64,000 nucleotides of DNA, taken from positions 20,234,446-20,298,445 of the forward strand of contig OZ024757.1 of NCBI GenBank assembly GCA_964016885.1, given 5' to 3'. Source of the stretch: Eledone cirrhosa (Eukaryota > Mollusca > Cephalopoda > Octopoda > Eledonidae). Positions 1 to 54,594 of the stretch are shown piece by piece. Within the stretch, counting starts at the first letter, position 1; each line of letters starts with the position of its first letter. The notes beneath the pieces are model-generated. The model saw only the letters and a program-made list of their open reading frames with translations, made no database searches and was not told the origin of the DNA. Made by a program: the position numbers and the translations under genes.

Positions 1-159
1 ATGCATAGATGGTTGTCCCCCTTGCTTCTGCTGGTCACCACCAGAGGGCGTTAGCACCTGTGTTTGCATAGCTATGGCTTCCTAAAACCGTGTTTCTTTA
101 GAAATACGAAATTTCTATACATATTTGTATAAAGCTATGCTTGAAGTGAAATACAATTT

Positions 160-245
160 CTCTATATATGTATATGTATATTTTTATGTATATATATATA
201 TATATATATCTGTGTGTGTATGGGAATGTGTGTGTGTGTGTATTG
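160..245. repeat. (TA)n/(TG)n microsatellite
   Basis: Alternating TATA then TGTG dinucleotides abut the truncated MITE that follows. Positions 1-160 before it contain no recognised gene. Confidence 0.9.
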
Positions 246-370
246 TTCTCAAAATAAATACTTTCAAAATCGCATAGATTCGATACTATGTGAGATAATT
301 ATGTGAGGTAAAGCCTTTACCATGAAAATATAATATTATATATAGAGTAATGTGAATGGTAAAGGGTTAA
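242..370 (-). mobile_element. TTAA/CCCTTT MITE, family 1, truncated copy
   Basis: In reverse orientation this matches the bodies of the copies at 24342-24546 and 24750-24954: a stretch reading CTCAAAATAAATACTTTC, then GATTCGATACTATGTGAG, then GGTAAAGCCTTTACCATG, ending in GGTAAAGGGTTAA. Only one terminal CCCTTT/TTAA end is present; the other is replaced by the microsatellite. Confidence 0.75.
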
Positions 371-895
371 AGGTCCATCAAACAGCTAGAGGTTTACAGA
401 CACGCTAGATTAAGCCCTCAACATGGAGCATAAGAAACAAGAGATGTATGACATAGAGGGCAACTGGAAACTCCTGTGAGACAACCTATAGGTTACAGAT
501 GAGACTTGTAGCTGAAGCAAAGTACCAGCCAGAAGGAAGGTGATACGCTGTGGAACAGTATGGTAGATAGAGCCATAAGACCTAAAAGGCAGGGGTCAGC
601 AGGGCACAATGTAGCTAGAATAGAGGTTAGCAAGAGGAAAAGCAGAATGTAAGAAGTTTGTCAATGTTTTGTGGCATGAGGGTTAGAACAGTGAAGTGTT
701 CAAGATTGCAAGACAGTGTACAAAAGAGATTCAAGATGTCATGGGAGAGATGTGTGTATGGAATGAAAGTGTTTCACCTTTCATTATTGATATTGAGAAG
801 AAAAATGTGCTACAAAGAGAAGTTGTTGAATGAGGAGAATGTTTGGACAAGTGAGGATCTACCAAAAGTTGACCCAACGTGGTAGATTGTGCGAT
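371..895 (+). mobile_element. Decayed non-LTR retrotransposon (LINE) fragment
   Basis: With several frame breaks, the plus strand reads LINE-linker-like peptide: IARQCTKEIQDV-type residues near 700-740 and LLNEENVWTSEDLPKVDP near 825-880. These resemble the segment between the endonuclease and reverse transcriptase domains of LINEs (LLN.EF.WD...L..VDPV). Stops and frameshifts show it is dead. AT-rich sequence with nothing recognisable follows to about 1255. Confidence 0.6.
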
Positions 896-1255
896 CTATA
901 TCTATAGAAGTTAACTGGTCAGAAAAGTCACATTATAGTTAGTGTTAGCAATATAAAAAAAAAATCTAATTATAAATATTTATGCAGTGACTAACACTGT
1001 TTTATTCATATTCACAAGAATGGGATTCAACTCTGGACATGTTTCAGTTATATCAGACCTCATCAGTCAAATATACCGAAGTATTGATGAAAGTAGAATA
1101 TATACAATATTGTACATAACAAGGCATGAAAAACAACAACAGCAATAACTGGGGTTAATTACTCAGAGACAGCATCTGCATGAAAAAGAATAATTAAATT
1201 AGATTAAAATTGGATTTTTTTTTTTACAATCTCTCTAGTGTTAGTGCTTTACATG

Positions 1256-1660
1256 ATAAATTCACCCAGTAGATTCTGTAAAGTGGTTAGTGATAGGATA
1301 AGCATCCAACCATAGAAAACTTGCCAAACAAAGGGTTGAGAGGACGCTTCAGCTATGCCGAAGAAGACACAACAACTTCCCTAAAATGTTGGGGATTTAT
1401 GCAATAAACCATGATAAATGCACCTAGCATGCTCTGGTTGGTGATAGGATAGGAAAAGCATCCAACTATATAAAACATTCAAGCAGATGATTAGGAAGAC
1501 TCTTCAGCTGTGCTAAAGACATGACAACTAGTATTGGTGCCACAATAAAATGCAATCAGTAGAGTGCTGGGTCATATGTAAGGCCACCCAGAGGTCAGAA
1601 GCTCTGCTTGAGTACTTATTGGTCTGTGATGACGTGTTCAACCCTTGCAGAGAAAAACAG
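1256..1660 (+). mobile_element. SINE-like family E, two partial copies in tandem
   Basis: Two copies (from about 1256 and about 1420) carry the module 'GTGATAGGATAAGCATCCAACCATA', 'CTTGCCAAACAAAGGGTTGAG' and a GACAACT end. The same order recurs at 41170-41565, 52035-52990 and 63525-63785. A GAT-rich tail (1660-1775) follows the second copy, like the tails of other SINEs here. Function unknown. The 1800-2280 stretch shows nothing I recognise. Confidence 0.6.
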
Positions 1661-1742
1661 ATGCTGATGCTGATTATGATTATGAAGATGAAGAAGATGA
1701 TGATAATGATAATGATGATGAAGAAAAAGGTGAAGATGATAG

Positions 1743-1773
<31 letters not shown>

Positions 1774-2285
1774 ATTAATACCTGTTTTAATAATAAGTTG
1801 TTGCTAGGAGACAATTTTTATCATCTGAACCTGTGAAACAATTACTACCTCATGGTGGGGTGGAGGTGAAATGAGACGGGGCAGGAGATGTTAATGACAG
1901 ACATATAAATATACAGATATAACTTTATCATACACTTTGGCTGAATTATATGCAAATTAGTACGTCCAATTCAGAATAATACTAAGATCGAATGAGTATG
2001 TACACCCATCAAATACACGTTTCTTTGTAAGTTGATTGAATGATATACATACTAATTACCTGTCCAATTAGATCCTAAAATTGATTAAAGGTGTTAATCA
2101 TTTTTTCAAAATTATTTGATGTGTCTGAATAAATGAAGCAATTTAAGTAAAAATCAGTTTTAAAATAATAGAGTGCTCAGAAAGCAGGTACAATGTGGAT
2201 AGAAATATAAAGATGATACTGGGATAAAAGGATGGCAAAACAAAATGATGGTTTTAGCCAATATATTTCATCCTGATCATCGCTT

Positions 2286-2700
2286 TTGCATCCGTTTTCC
2301 CCCGTTTGCATGGGTTGGACAGATCCTTTTCAGCTGCATTCCTTCATTATTGCCTCCATGAGCCTCAGTGATATGAGGTCAGCTCTCACCACCTCTGCCC
2401 AAGTCTTTCTTGGTTTATCTCTACAGCAGCTTCCTTTCACTGGAATTTCCTGGCATTTCTTCACACCCAGCAATCATCATCCATGCACAATGCTTCAGAT
2501 TCCTCTGAGTTCATTCAAGCTCTGCCTTTCTCTCACATTTACATTGCACACCCAACGAAGCACGGTGGCTTCATTTCTCTCCAATCTCCGCATGTCCTCT
2601 GCAGTCACAGCCCATGTTTCACTATCATATGATATTTCATCTTTATATTTCTATCTGCACTGTACCAGCTTTCTAATACATATCTTACAATGCTTCACAT
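2286..2700 (-). mobile_element. LINE 3'-end fragment (post-RT region)
   Basis: Read on the minus strand with frame breaks, it gives MRRLERNEATVLRWVCNVNV, then VKKCQEIPV, then KPRKTWAEVVRADLISLRLM. This is the common C-terminal region after the reverse transcriptase in LINEs (R.RLRWFGHV...KKCM..EV.G.R.RGRPKKTW.EVV..D). Stops interrupt the frame. The 2700-3130 stretch is AT-rich with no gene seen. Confidence 0.7.
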
Positions 2701-3129
2701 AAACCATGCCATTTTTTATTCTGTGTTTTAAAATCATTTGATTAAAAATTGAGGGGAGAGGTTAATTAGTTAGTCATGCTAGTTATAATAGGAAAATAAG
2801 ACTTAAGTTAGTGTAAAAAAACTATAATTAGTCTCTTTACTTTCCTTACAAGAGACAATATTAGGAAATTAGAGGCAAAGCAAAAAGATCTTCAAAAAAT
2901 AGTTCATTATAATTAGCAGAACCCCACCCACTCCAATCCCCCCAAAAATTCTAATAATTTCACTGCCTATGAGTATTAATTAATTTTTTAACTAATCTTT
3001 GGAGTTTAATAAAAGTCAATACTGAAGCAGGGCTACTGAACTTTCAGACAGGCCAGGCGGTCTGCATCTCGCTTACGTAAGGTCTCAAGTTTTGCTAAGT
3101 GCACAGGAGAGATTGTCATGTCTTTGACG

Positions 3130-3300
3130 CAACTGAAGTGTCTTCCTCCCAACTCTTTATTTTACAAGCTTGCTACAGCTGGATACCCTTCCTAACACCA
3201 ACCACTTTACAGTGTGTACTTGGTGCGTTTATCGCAATAGGGAGGTTGACATGTCCTAGATCCAGCTGAATGGTCCTCATAACACTTTCTTTGGCAAGCT
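3130..3300 (-). mobile_element. SINE-like family E partial copy
   Basis: The reverse complement shows the family E order: GTAAAGTGGTTGGTGTTAGG, GGGTATCCAGCTGTAGC, and a second half with GCCAAAGAAAGTGTTATGAG-type sequence. Confidence 0.55.
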
Positions 3301-3659
3301 TTCTTAAATAAAATTACGATGGAAGGATTTGATATAAGTATAAACATTTAAACATTTTTAAACAAATAGTTTTGTATCATAAAACCAGTCTGGCTTCAGC
3401 TGATTTGCTATCTAAAAGGATTAACGAGATGAAGTGGAAGAATCATTAAATAAAGCTATAATTAGAATAGAGGTGGTTAAACATGAGATGGCAGAAAAGA
3501 GAGGAGTGATATAAATATGTGGAAATAAGAACATAAACTGTTTGCTTGAGGAAGAATATGTAAGAGTAAATGTGAGAGAGATTTGGGGAGAGTGAGAAAG
3601 GGAGAGAGATATTTGGGGAGACAGGGATAAAAGGGGGAAGGGGAATGATTAAAACTTAC

Positions 3660-3756
3660 ATGATTTCATGGATAAGGGGGGATGTCAGCAAATATTTATG
3701 TTCGACTTCAGACATTGGTTTGGACCTGTCTTCCAGCTTAGATATTGATTTGTTTC
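3660..3756 (-). CDS. Candidate further 3' NAV exon
   Basis: The minus strand has a pyrimidine tract CTGTCTCCCACCATGCAG, a 97-bp open segment and the donor AT/GTAAGT. In the one open frame it encodes NKSISKLEDRSKPMSEVEHK and YLLTSPLIHEI. Its entry phase matches the phase-1 end of exon 9832-10045. The peptide does not match the vertebrate NAV C-terminus I recall (a LMRLQEAA block), so it may be lineage-specific, alternatively spliced, or belong to something else. If unspliced, translation would stop at TAA immediately after Met. Continuation would lie before position 1 or was missed. Confidence 0.45.
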
Positions 3757-3789
3757 CTGCATGGTGGGAGACAGCAGAATATGGTTAAT

Positions 3790-3845
3790 ACACTAGTAAT
3801 TATAAACAGTAAATATATATGTACATAAGTGTATGTATGTATATG

Positions 3846-3892
<47 letters not shown>

Positions 3893-3915
3893 TTATGTAC
3901 ATAGATATACAGCTA
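3790..3915. repeat. (AT)n/(CA)n microsatellite with inverted flanks
   Basis: GTACATAAGTGTATGTATGT on the left mirrors ACACACTTATGTACATAGAT on the right around (CA)n(TA)n, forming an imperfect palindrome. Confidence 0.85.
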
Positions 3916-4019
3916 TCAATTAATAATCTTGCATATGCAACATTATTTTAACAAAAAAAAAAACAAAAAAAAAACAAAAAAAACAGACTGCATTACACTA
4001 CAAGACATTTTTCCTCTAA

Positions 4020-4310
4020 TGCTGCAAAATTTCACAAGTGGTTCACTGATAAAGATACTATAAACATTTGAATTAACAAACCTCACGAAACCACATTAGC
4101 AAGACATTCTAGAAAAGTAGAAAACAACACCATGACTACATCACATTAAAGATTAAATTCTTTACTCTAAGACTGTAAATTTTCACAACAATCAGTCCAC
4201 TAATAAAGATACTATAAACACTTGAATTAACAAAGCAACACTTGGTTGCATCACATTAAATATTGAAGTCTTTTTTCTGATACAGAAAAATTACGCAACA
4301 ATCCGTTTGC
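4020..4310 (+). repeat. Diverged direct repeat with 'AAAGATACTATAAACA' core
   Basis: Two diverged copies (about 4020-4130 and 4165-4310) share TTTCACAA..., 'AAAGATACTATAAACA' and TTGAATTAACAAA. The same core occurs at 4823-4843 and, with one change, at 24289-24305, next to two MITE copies. Confidence 0.6.
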
Positions 4311-4429
4311 TCTTTTTTTTTTTTAGTTATACAAAAACTTATATCAGATGTTTTATTAATAAAAATATTTAAAAAAAATCATAAACAAATCTATTTCAAA
4401 TAACAACAACAACAGCACTACAGATATTT

Positions 4430-4765
4430 AAAAACGGGAAATGAAGGGCAAAGGCTCTGGGGCTACAGAAGACTGGGAGGGGAAAGGGGGAAGGTTCTGG
4501 GCCTAGGTTGTGGCGGTGTTGTCTCGTGGACAAGGCTGCAAACGTATTTCCGCAGACAATGGCCAGCGACCTCCACTGCAACAGTCACTCATGGGGCTCC
4601 TTCCTCAGTTGAGGCTGCTGATGTTCCGATTTTGCGGAGGAGCTCGGCAGTACGGGGTCCAAGTACACCTGCGGTTTCGACTGTGACCGGACAAGCCCCG
4701 GTATTTATTTGTCTCCCTTTCTTCTGCATTGCAGGCCACAGTACCAGGGTTCGTTGCCGAATCGA
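4430..4765 (-). mobile_element. Probable LINE 3' remnant
   Basis: This GC-richer island has a minus-strand frame reading CPVTVETAGVLGPRTAELLR then KIGTSAASTEEGAP and a stop. The pattern PVVVE..GV.GP.T...L..LG is typical of a LINE RT terminal region. No intact ORF. Low-moderate confidence because only this short frame supports it. Confidence 0.4.
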
Positions 4766-4815
4766 CTAAGTTTGAGGCAGAGAACATGTTGCAACATGTG
4801 ACGTCACAGATGAGA

Positions 4816-4880
4816 GATCTAATAAAGATACTATAAACATTTGATAGCAAACAGATTTTTTAGATTTTCTGTTCAGGAGG
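4816..4880 (+). repeat. 65-bp sequence shared with 24280-24341
   Basis: GATCTAATAAAGATACTATA through TGTTCAGGAGG is nearly identical to the sequence ahead of the MITE at 24342. Since it lies outside the TTAA ends, both loci probably descend from one duplication or from a MITE nested in a larger repeat. Confidence 0.8.
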
Positions 4881-5359
4881 TTAACCCTTTAACATTCACA
4901 TTATTTTATATATACTATTATATTTTAATGGTAAAGGCTTTACCTCACATAATATCTCACATACGATTCACATTACTCTATATATACTATTATATTTTCA
5001 TGGTAAAGGCTTTACCTCACATAACATTCACATTACTCTATATATACTATTATATTTTAATGGTAAAGGCTTTACCTCACATAACCTTTACATTACTCTA
5101 TATATACTATTATATTTTCATGGTAAAGGCTTTACATCACATAATATCTCACATAACCTTTACATTACTCTATATATACTATTATATTTTAATGGTAAAG
5201 GCTTTACCTCACATAATATCGAATCTATGAGATTTTGAAAGTATTTATTTTGAAAACAATACCTTAACATCAGTTTGAGCGACCAGTTACAGCCAGTTTC
5301 AACAGAAAAAGGGAGAGAATTCTGGCCGGTTTTGGCCAGTTTGAACACTAAAGGGTTAA
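4881..5359 (+). mobile_element. TTAA/CCCTTT MITE, family 1, internally expanded
   Basis: It is bounded by TTAACCCTTTAACATTCA and TGAACACTAAAGGGTTAA, inverted termini beginning with CCCTTT and flanked by TTAA. Relative to the 205-bp copies at 24342 and 24750, the first ~60 bp (ACATTACTCTATATATACTA through GGCTTTACCTCACATAA) is repeated about five times, in 58- to 76-bp units. The TTAA duplication plus CCC-type ends suggest mobilisation by a piggyBac-type transposase (inference). Confidence 0.8.
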
Positions 5360-5699
5360 GGGAGACAAGAAGAAATGCAAGAACAAGGGAGATAAATGCC
5401 ACAAAACGTTTGATTTCTAGCTATTACACCTTGAAAATAGTTTTAGAAGTAGAGATGTTGTGAGATGACTGTGAGACTTCAATAATTGTGATTGATATTT
5501 AGATTATCACCCGATTTGTAGAATAGAAGCATCTAAAAGGGTCAGTGTCGGAGAGGGCATCAGGCTGTAAAAATATTGTTTCAAACCAACCTGTCCGACC
5601 TATGCTGGCATAAAAAAGTGGCTATGCTGATGATGTTGATGATAATTATCAGATGGGTAGATGAATTGATGGATGTATGGTTTGTAGATATATAATTGG

Positions 5700-6312
5700 T
5701 CATGTGTATCACAGTTTTTTTAATAGGTACACTGTATCACAGTTTTTTTAATAGGTACACTATCAGTTTTTTTAATAGGTACACTGTATCCCAGTTTTTT
5801 TAATAGGTACACTGTATCAGTTTTTTTAATAGGTACACTGTATCCCAGTTTTTTTAATAGGTACACTGTATCACAGTTTTTTTAATAGGTACACTGTATC
5901 AGTTTTTTTAATAGGTACACTGTATCCCAGTTTTTTTAATAGGTACACTGTATCCCAGTTTTTTTAATAGGTACACTGTATCAGTTTTTTTAATAGGTAC
6001 ACTGTATCACAGTTTTTTTAATAGGTACACTGTATCACAGTTTTTTTAATAGGTACACTGTATCACAGTTTTTTTAATAGGTACACTGTATCAGTTTTTT
6101 TAATAGGTACACTGTATCCCAGTTTTTTTAATAGGTACACTGTATCACAGTTTTTTTAATAGGTACACTGTATCAGTTTTTTTAATAGGTACACTGTATC
6201 ACAGTTTTTTAATAGGTACACTGCATCCCAGTTTTTTTAATAGGTACACTGTATCAGTTTTTTTAATAGGTACACTGTATCCCAGTTTTTTTAATAGGTA
6301 CACTGTATCCCT
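5700..6312 (+). repeat. 26/28-bp minisatellite, about 22 units
   Basis: Units read CAGTTTTTTTAATAGGTACACTGTAT with or without two extra bases (CACAG, CCCAG or CAG variants). The mix of 26- and 28-bp units prevents an open frame. It lies in the presumed intron before the candidate last exon. Confidence 0.95.
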
Positions 6313-6584
6313 GTGTGTTATAAGAAAAAACTAAAAAGGGTTGGTGACAAGAAGAGCATCTGGCTGTAAAACATTGTCTCAAAACATCCCAACCCATGCT
6401 GGCATGGAGAAGTGGACATGAAAATGATGAACATGGGATGGAAGAAAGTATTATGATATGACTTAATTAAATGAGGCAAGTGTCACATTATTTGATGAAG
6501 GTAGTAAATCTTTGCAAAGATATGGAGAATCTGAAAATATGGGCATCAGTCAATTACAGGGTTAAAGTCTGTCTCAAAACCGGA

Positions 6585-6846
6585 GGTTCATTCGGCCAGT
6601 GCTTATCCCGGTTTCTGAGGCGTTAAGTGACAGAGTACAGTACTCATTATAAAGTGGTCGAGTAGGTGTCATGACAAAAGCACCCAGTTAAACCCCCAGC
6701 TATAGCTGGAAATCATTTTCAGCTGAGTATACTGGAGCAACTTGAAATTAAGTGTTTTGCTCAAGTACACCACCAAGTCGAGGAATCAAACCGATGACAT
6801 TATGATTGTACATCCAACACCTTTACCACTAGGCCATGCACCTCCT
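6585..6846 (-). mobile_element. tRNA-derived SINE, family D
   Basis: The reverse complement begins GGAGGTGCATGGCCTAGTGG (A-box-like) and contains TTTGATTCCTCG (B-box-like), then TGAGCAAAACACTTAATTTC and a CCAGTATACTCAGCTGAAAA body. Related copies lie at 18040-18303 and 42545-42774. Confidence 0.7.
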
Positions 6847-6868
6847 CTAAAATTAAAAGCTTCCAACA

Positions 6869-6990
6869 GAATTTTATATAACAACAATAGAGCCGACCTT
6901 ACCCAATTACACCTCTCAAAGGCGATGACACACGACCGTGACCTCTGGCGTCACGCAGTAATACAGAGTACCCGACCTCCCATGGGTACA
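6869..6990 (+). mobile_element. LINE 3'-terminal scrap
   Basis: The plus strand reads RADLTQLHLSKAMTHDRDLW then RHAVIQSTRP, matching the scraps at 54350-54450 and 62945-63000 (DLWHHAIIQKT, DRDLWRYAVIQKT). It is the last piece of a LINE ORF, directly followed by a SINE 3' module. Confidence 0.6.
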
Positions 6991-7015
6991 AGCTGAAGCA
7001 TATAGACAATATGCC

Positions 7016-7283
7016 CCCACACCCCCCCACCGCAAGGTGGTCGTGGAGGTGCCACGGCAAAAAAGCACCCAGCCCACACTGTAAAGAGGTCGTGTAGGCG
7101 CCACGGCAAAAAAGCACCCAGCACTCACTGTAAATGAGGTTGGTGTTAGGAAGGGCATCCAGCTGTAGAAATCAGGCCAGATCAGTTCCTGTATGAGCAA
7201 GGCATGGTCAGCCGACCAGACACAGCCCACAACAGGACAACCCGTCTAACCCATGCTCGCGTGGAAGAACGGACGTAAAACGG

Positions 7284-7315
<32 letters not shown>
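7016..7315 (+). mobile_element. SINE family A, 3' part only
   Basis: It carries the family A body GGTGCCACGGCAAAAAAGCA twice, then GTTGGTGTTAGGAAGGGCAT, CCCATGCTCGCGTGGAAGAA and a (GAT)n tail. The tRNA-like head is absent. Confidence 0.75.
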
Positions 7316-7316
<1 letters not shown>

Positions 7317-7564
7317 TAACTGAGATGTTTGAACACACAAGACATATCTGAAGACACTTCGAATGCAGAGTCAGGTTCGATCTGTAACAGATCCTGCCTC
7401 GAGCCGATCGACGGAGAAACATGTGTAATATGTTAATAGATTGTGGTTTGATGCATCACTAATTCCTCGTTCTTTATAATAGTATAATCTGCTCTGCGCG
7501 AGCATCGAGTGCTCTACCGGCATACCACCTACGGATGCATTTACCTGCAACCCTACAACCCAAC

Positions 7565-7606
7565 CACTATATATATATAATTGTTTCTACTTTAGGCATA
7601 TATATA

Positions 7607-7648
<42 letters not shown>

Positions 7649-7673
7649 TATATATATATACTATATATATATA

Positions 7674-7709
<36 letters not shown>

Positions 7710-7733
7710 GTTTCTACTTTAGGCATATATATA

Positions 7734-7773
<40 letters not shown>

Positions 7774-7864
7774 TATATATATATACTATATATATATATA
7801 CTATATATATATATATATATAGTATATATATATATAGTATATATATATATACTATATATATATA

Positions 7865-7908
<44 letters not shown>

Positions 7909-7920
7909 TATATATATATA

Positions 7921-7951
<31 letters not shown>

Positions 7952-8906
7952 CTATATATATATATATATATACTATATATATATATATACTATATATATA
8001 TATATATACTATATATATATATATATCCTATATATATATATATATACTATATATATATATATATACTATATATATATACTATATATATATACTATATATA
8101 TATATATATATATAGTATATATATATATACTATATATATATATATATATACTATATATATATACTATATGTATATATATACTATATATATATAGTATATA
8201 TATATATATAGTATAAATATATAGTATATATATATATATATAGTATATATATATACTATATATATATATATATACTATATATATATAGTATATATATATA
8301 TACTATATATATATATATACTATATATATATACTATATATATATAGTATATATATATATACTATATATATATATATACTATATATATATACTATATGTAT
8401 ATATATACTATATATATATACTATATATATATATATATATACTATATATATATACTATATATATATATATATATACTATATATATATACTATATATATAT
8501 ATATATATACTATATATATATATATATATACTATATATATATATATATATACTATATATATATATATATATATATACTATATATATATATATATACTATA
8601 TATATATATACTATATATATATACTATATATATATATATATACTATATATATATACTATATATATATATATACTATATGTATATATATACTATATGTATA
8701 TATATACTATATATATATATATACTATATATATATACTATATGTATATATATACTATATGTATATATATACTATATATATATATATACTATATATATATA
8801 TATACTATATATATATACTATATATATATATACTATATATATATACTATATATATATATATACTATATATATATATATATACTATATATATATATATATA
8901 CTATAA
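7565..8906. repeat. Long (TA)n array with ACTATA/AGTATA interruptions
   Basis: About 1.3 kb of TA dinucleotides interrupted at short intervals by AC or AG, giving recurring TATATACTATATATA units and a repeated island (AATTGTTTCTACTTTAGGCA) at 7578 and 7706, which is a SINE family B 3' end. Poly-Tyr/Ile open frames here are artefacts. Confidence 0.95.
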
Positions 8907-9104
8907 GTTAAAACAATGAAATAAAATATCAAGTCATTAGAAATATACTTCACTGCTTTACGATCGTTTCTAGATGGTGATAATACATTGTATCTATACT
9001 CAGTTATTGATCTATGGAAGTTTACAAACTATCAGATAGATATCACCAGCTGTTTTCAAAAGACCCCACAACTTACAGTGGATACCTCTGTGTATATATA
9101 TATA

Positions 9105-9436
9105 TGGAGGCACATGGCTTAGTGGTTAGAGCATTGGCCTTGCAATCGAAAGGTTGTGAGTTCAATTCTCAGACCGGGTGATGTGTTGTTTCCTTGAGCA
9201 AGACACTTTATTTCACATTGCTCCAGTTTACTCAGATGTAGAAATGAGATGATAGGGACTGGGGTCCCTATCATTCCACTGCAAAGTGGTCGTGGAGGTG
9301 CCACGGCAAAAAAGCACCCAGCACTCACTGTAAATGAGGTTGGTGTTAGGAAGGGCATCCAGCTGTAGAATCAGTTCCCGTCCCACCCTTGCAAGCAGGG
9401 AAAAGTGGACGCAAAATGATGATGATGATGATGATA
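9105..9436 (+). mobile_element. SINE family A, full-length
   Basis: The tRNA-like head has TGGCTTAGTGGTTAGAGCAT (A box) and GTTGTGAGTTCAATTCTCAG (B box), then CCTTGAGCAAGACACTTTAT, GTGCCACGGCAAAAAAGCAC, GGTTGGTGTTAGGAAGGGCA and a (GAT)n tail. These are marks of a Pol III tRNA-derived SINE. The adjacent 9440-9745 has no gene. Confidence 0.85.
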
Positions 9437-9744
9437 TATACATATATATATATATATGTATCCCGGGTTCAATCGGGGATAACCACAGTAAGTAAGGTAC
9501 TCAATACATAGTAGAGTATATATAATATATAGAGAAAATATGCTCCGAAATCATTAGACGTGTCCGTCGAACCTGCGGGTCCAGAATCAGATCAGATCCA
9601 CACAATGATCGCGTCTCAAGCTGTCCGCCGGGGAAACAATTGTAACACACAATAAATCGAGTTCAGATGCATCACTGATTTTTCTTTTTTTATTATATTT
9701 ATATTTGAAATATAACCTTTTTTTTATTTTTTCCGAGAGGTAGA

Positions 9745-9778
9745 GAGTGAAGGAGTGCAGAGAGAGAGAATGAGAGAG

Positions 9779-9822
<44 letters not shown>
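9745..9822. repeat. (GA)n microsatellite beside an exon
   Basis: On the minus strand this is a (CT)n tract starting about 10 bases downstream of the donor of the NAV exon 9832-10045. Confidence 0.95.
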
Positions 9823-9827
<5 letters not shown>

Positions 9828-9831
9828 ATAC

Positions 9832-53180
<43,349 letters not shown>

Positions 53181-53802
53181 CTGAAAAGCAAAGAAAAAGC
53201 ATTACAAGAAAATACCAAAATTACCTACACTACTCGATCACATTTGATGCAGGACTGACTTCTGTGTCAATGGCAACACCTTTCCACGAACTGGCATGTG
53301 TCTATGTATATATATGATGGCTGCAACCCAATTTCGAATAATGTTGTCACTTAATACTTAAGCATGAGTATCACAGATGTGGCTTCTTAGTCCTGCTAGG
53401 GACTTGCCTATGGCCAGCAATACCATGCATCGCAAAAATATGTCACATATCAAGCAATGCCTGTGCTTGAAGCTTTTTTTTAAGTAAGGAAAGGCTTTGC
53501 ACGGGGCCAATCCCACTCTCTGAACATTGAATTCATTTGCCCAAAAAGAAGAACTGGTCTACATCATTGGATGCAAACGATGTTGCAGAGTGACCTTCTC
53601 CTAGAGAGATGATTTAATGAAGACTAGGAGTCTCTCACTCCTCTTCCCTCATGAAAAAATACTTTATTCGATGGCCGTTGACTCTCCTGAGTTCCTTCGC
53701 TCCTTGACGGGTTTAGTTTTTCATCCTGCAGGACATCTAAAATCTCCTTCCTCAACAAGCAAGGTTGGTGGGGTTGCCGGTTTAGTCGCCAATGACCCGA
53801 CC

Positions 53803-53842
<40 letters not shown>

Positions 53843-53845
<3 letters not shown>

Positions 53846-54258
53846 TTAGTGGTTCGAGCATTGGCCTTGCAATCGAAAGGTTGTGAGTTCAATTCTCAGA
53901 CCGGCTGATGTGTTGTTTCCTTGAGCAAGACACTTTATTTCACATTGCTCCTGTTTACTCAGCTGTAGAAATGAGATGATAGGACTGGGGTCCCTATCAT
54001 TCCGCTGCAAAGTGGACGTGGAGGTGCCATGGCAAAAAAGCACCCAGCACACACTGTAAAGTGTACGTGTAGGCACCACGAAAAAAAAGCACCCAGCACT
54101 CACTGTAAATGAGGTTGGTGTTAGGAAGGGCATCCAGCTGTAGAAATCAAACCAGAATCAGTTGCCGTATGAGCAAGACAAGGTCAGCCGACCGGACACT
54201 GCCCACAACATGCTAGCATGGCAGAACGGGCGTAAAATGATGATGATGATGATGGACA
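53843..54258 (+). mobile_element. SINE family A, full-length with duplicated body
   Basis: TGGCTTAGTGGTTCGAGCAT, GAGTTCAATTCTCAGACCGG, and two copies of the GGTGCCATGGCAAAAAAGCA body, then the shared 3' module and (GAT)n. A (TA)n tract replaces the first bases of the head. 53200-53805 shows no recognised exon. Confidence 0.85.
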
Positions 54259-54259
54259 T

Positions 54260-54455
54260 GGGATGCATATAAAGGATGACAGCTGTATAAAAAGGTGGAG
54301 AGCACTCAAAGTTGATGGAAGCTATGGAGTGGGCAGACCAAGGAAGGCCTGGGGTGAGGTGATAAAAACTAACCTTGCACAATTGCACCTCTGAAAGGCA
54401 ATGACACAAGACAGTGATCTCTGGCACCATGCAATAATACAGAAGACCCACCCTC
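54260..54455 (+). mobile_element. LINE 3'-terminal fragment
   Basis: Plus-strand frames read DGSYGVGRPRKAWGEVIKTN then LAQLHL, KAMTQDSDLWHHAIIQKT. It is the same LINE end as at 57575-57770 and 6869-6990. Confidence 0.75.
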
Positions 54456-54594
54456 CCACATGAGGCATACATCTAGTATGCACCACCTTCCCTCCCATGA
54501 TGTAATCACCCTACACCTATATCTACCTCCAATTCCCCATGCATCTCCCCACCAAAGTCCCCAAATCCACAACATAATGTGGTCATCCTGGAGC

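Noticed and set aside
8395..8919. 174-codon Tyr/Ile-rich open frame
   Set aside because: It is a translation of (TA)n microsatellite.
9105..9180. Functional tRNA gene suggested by A and B boxes
   Set aside because: The same head occurs at several other sites fused to a common SINE body, and no complete cloverleaf with a paired acceptor stem could be drawn.
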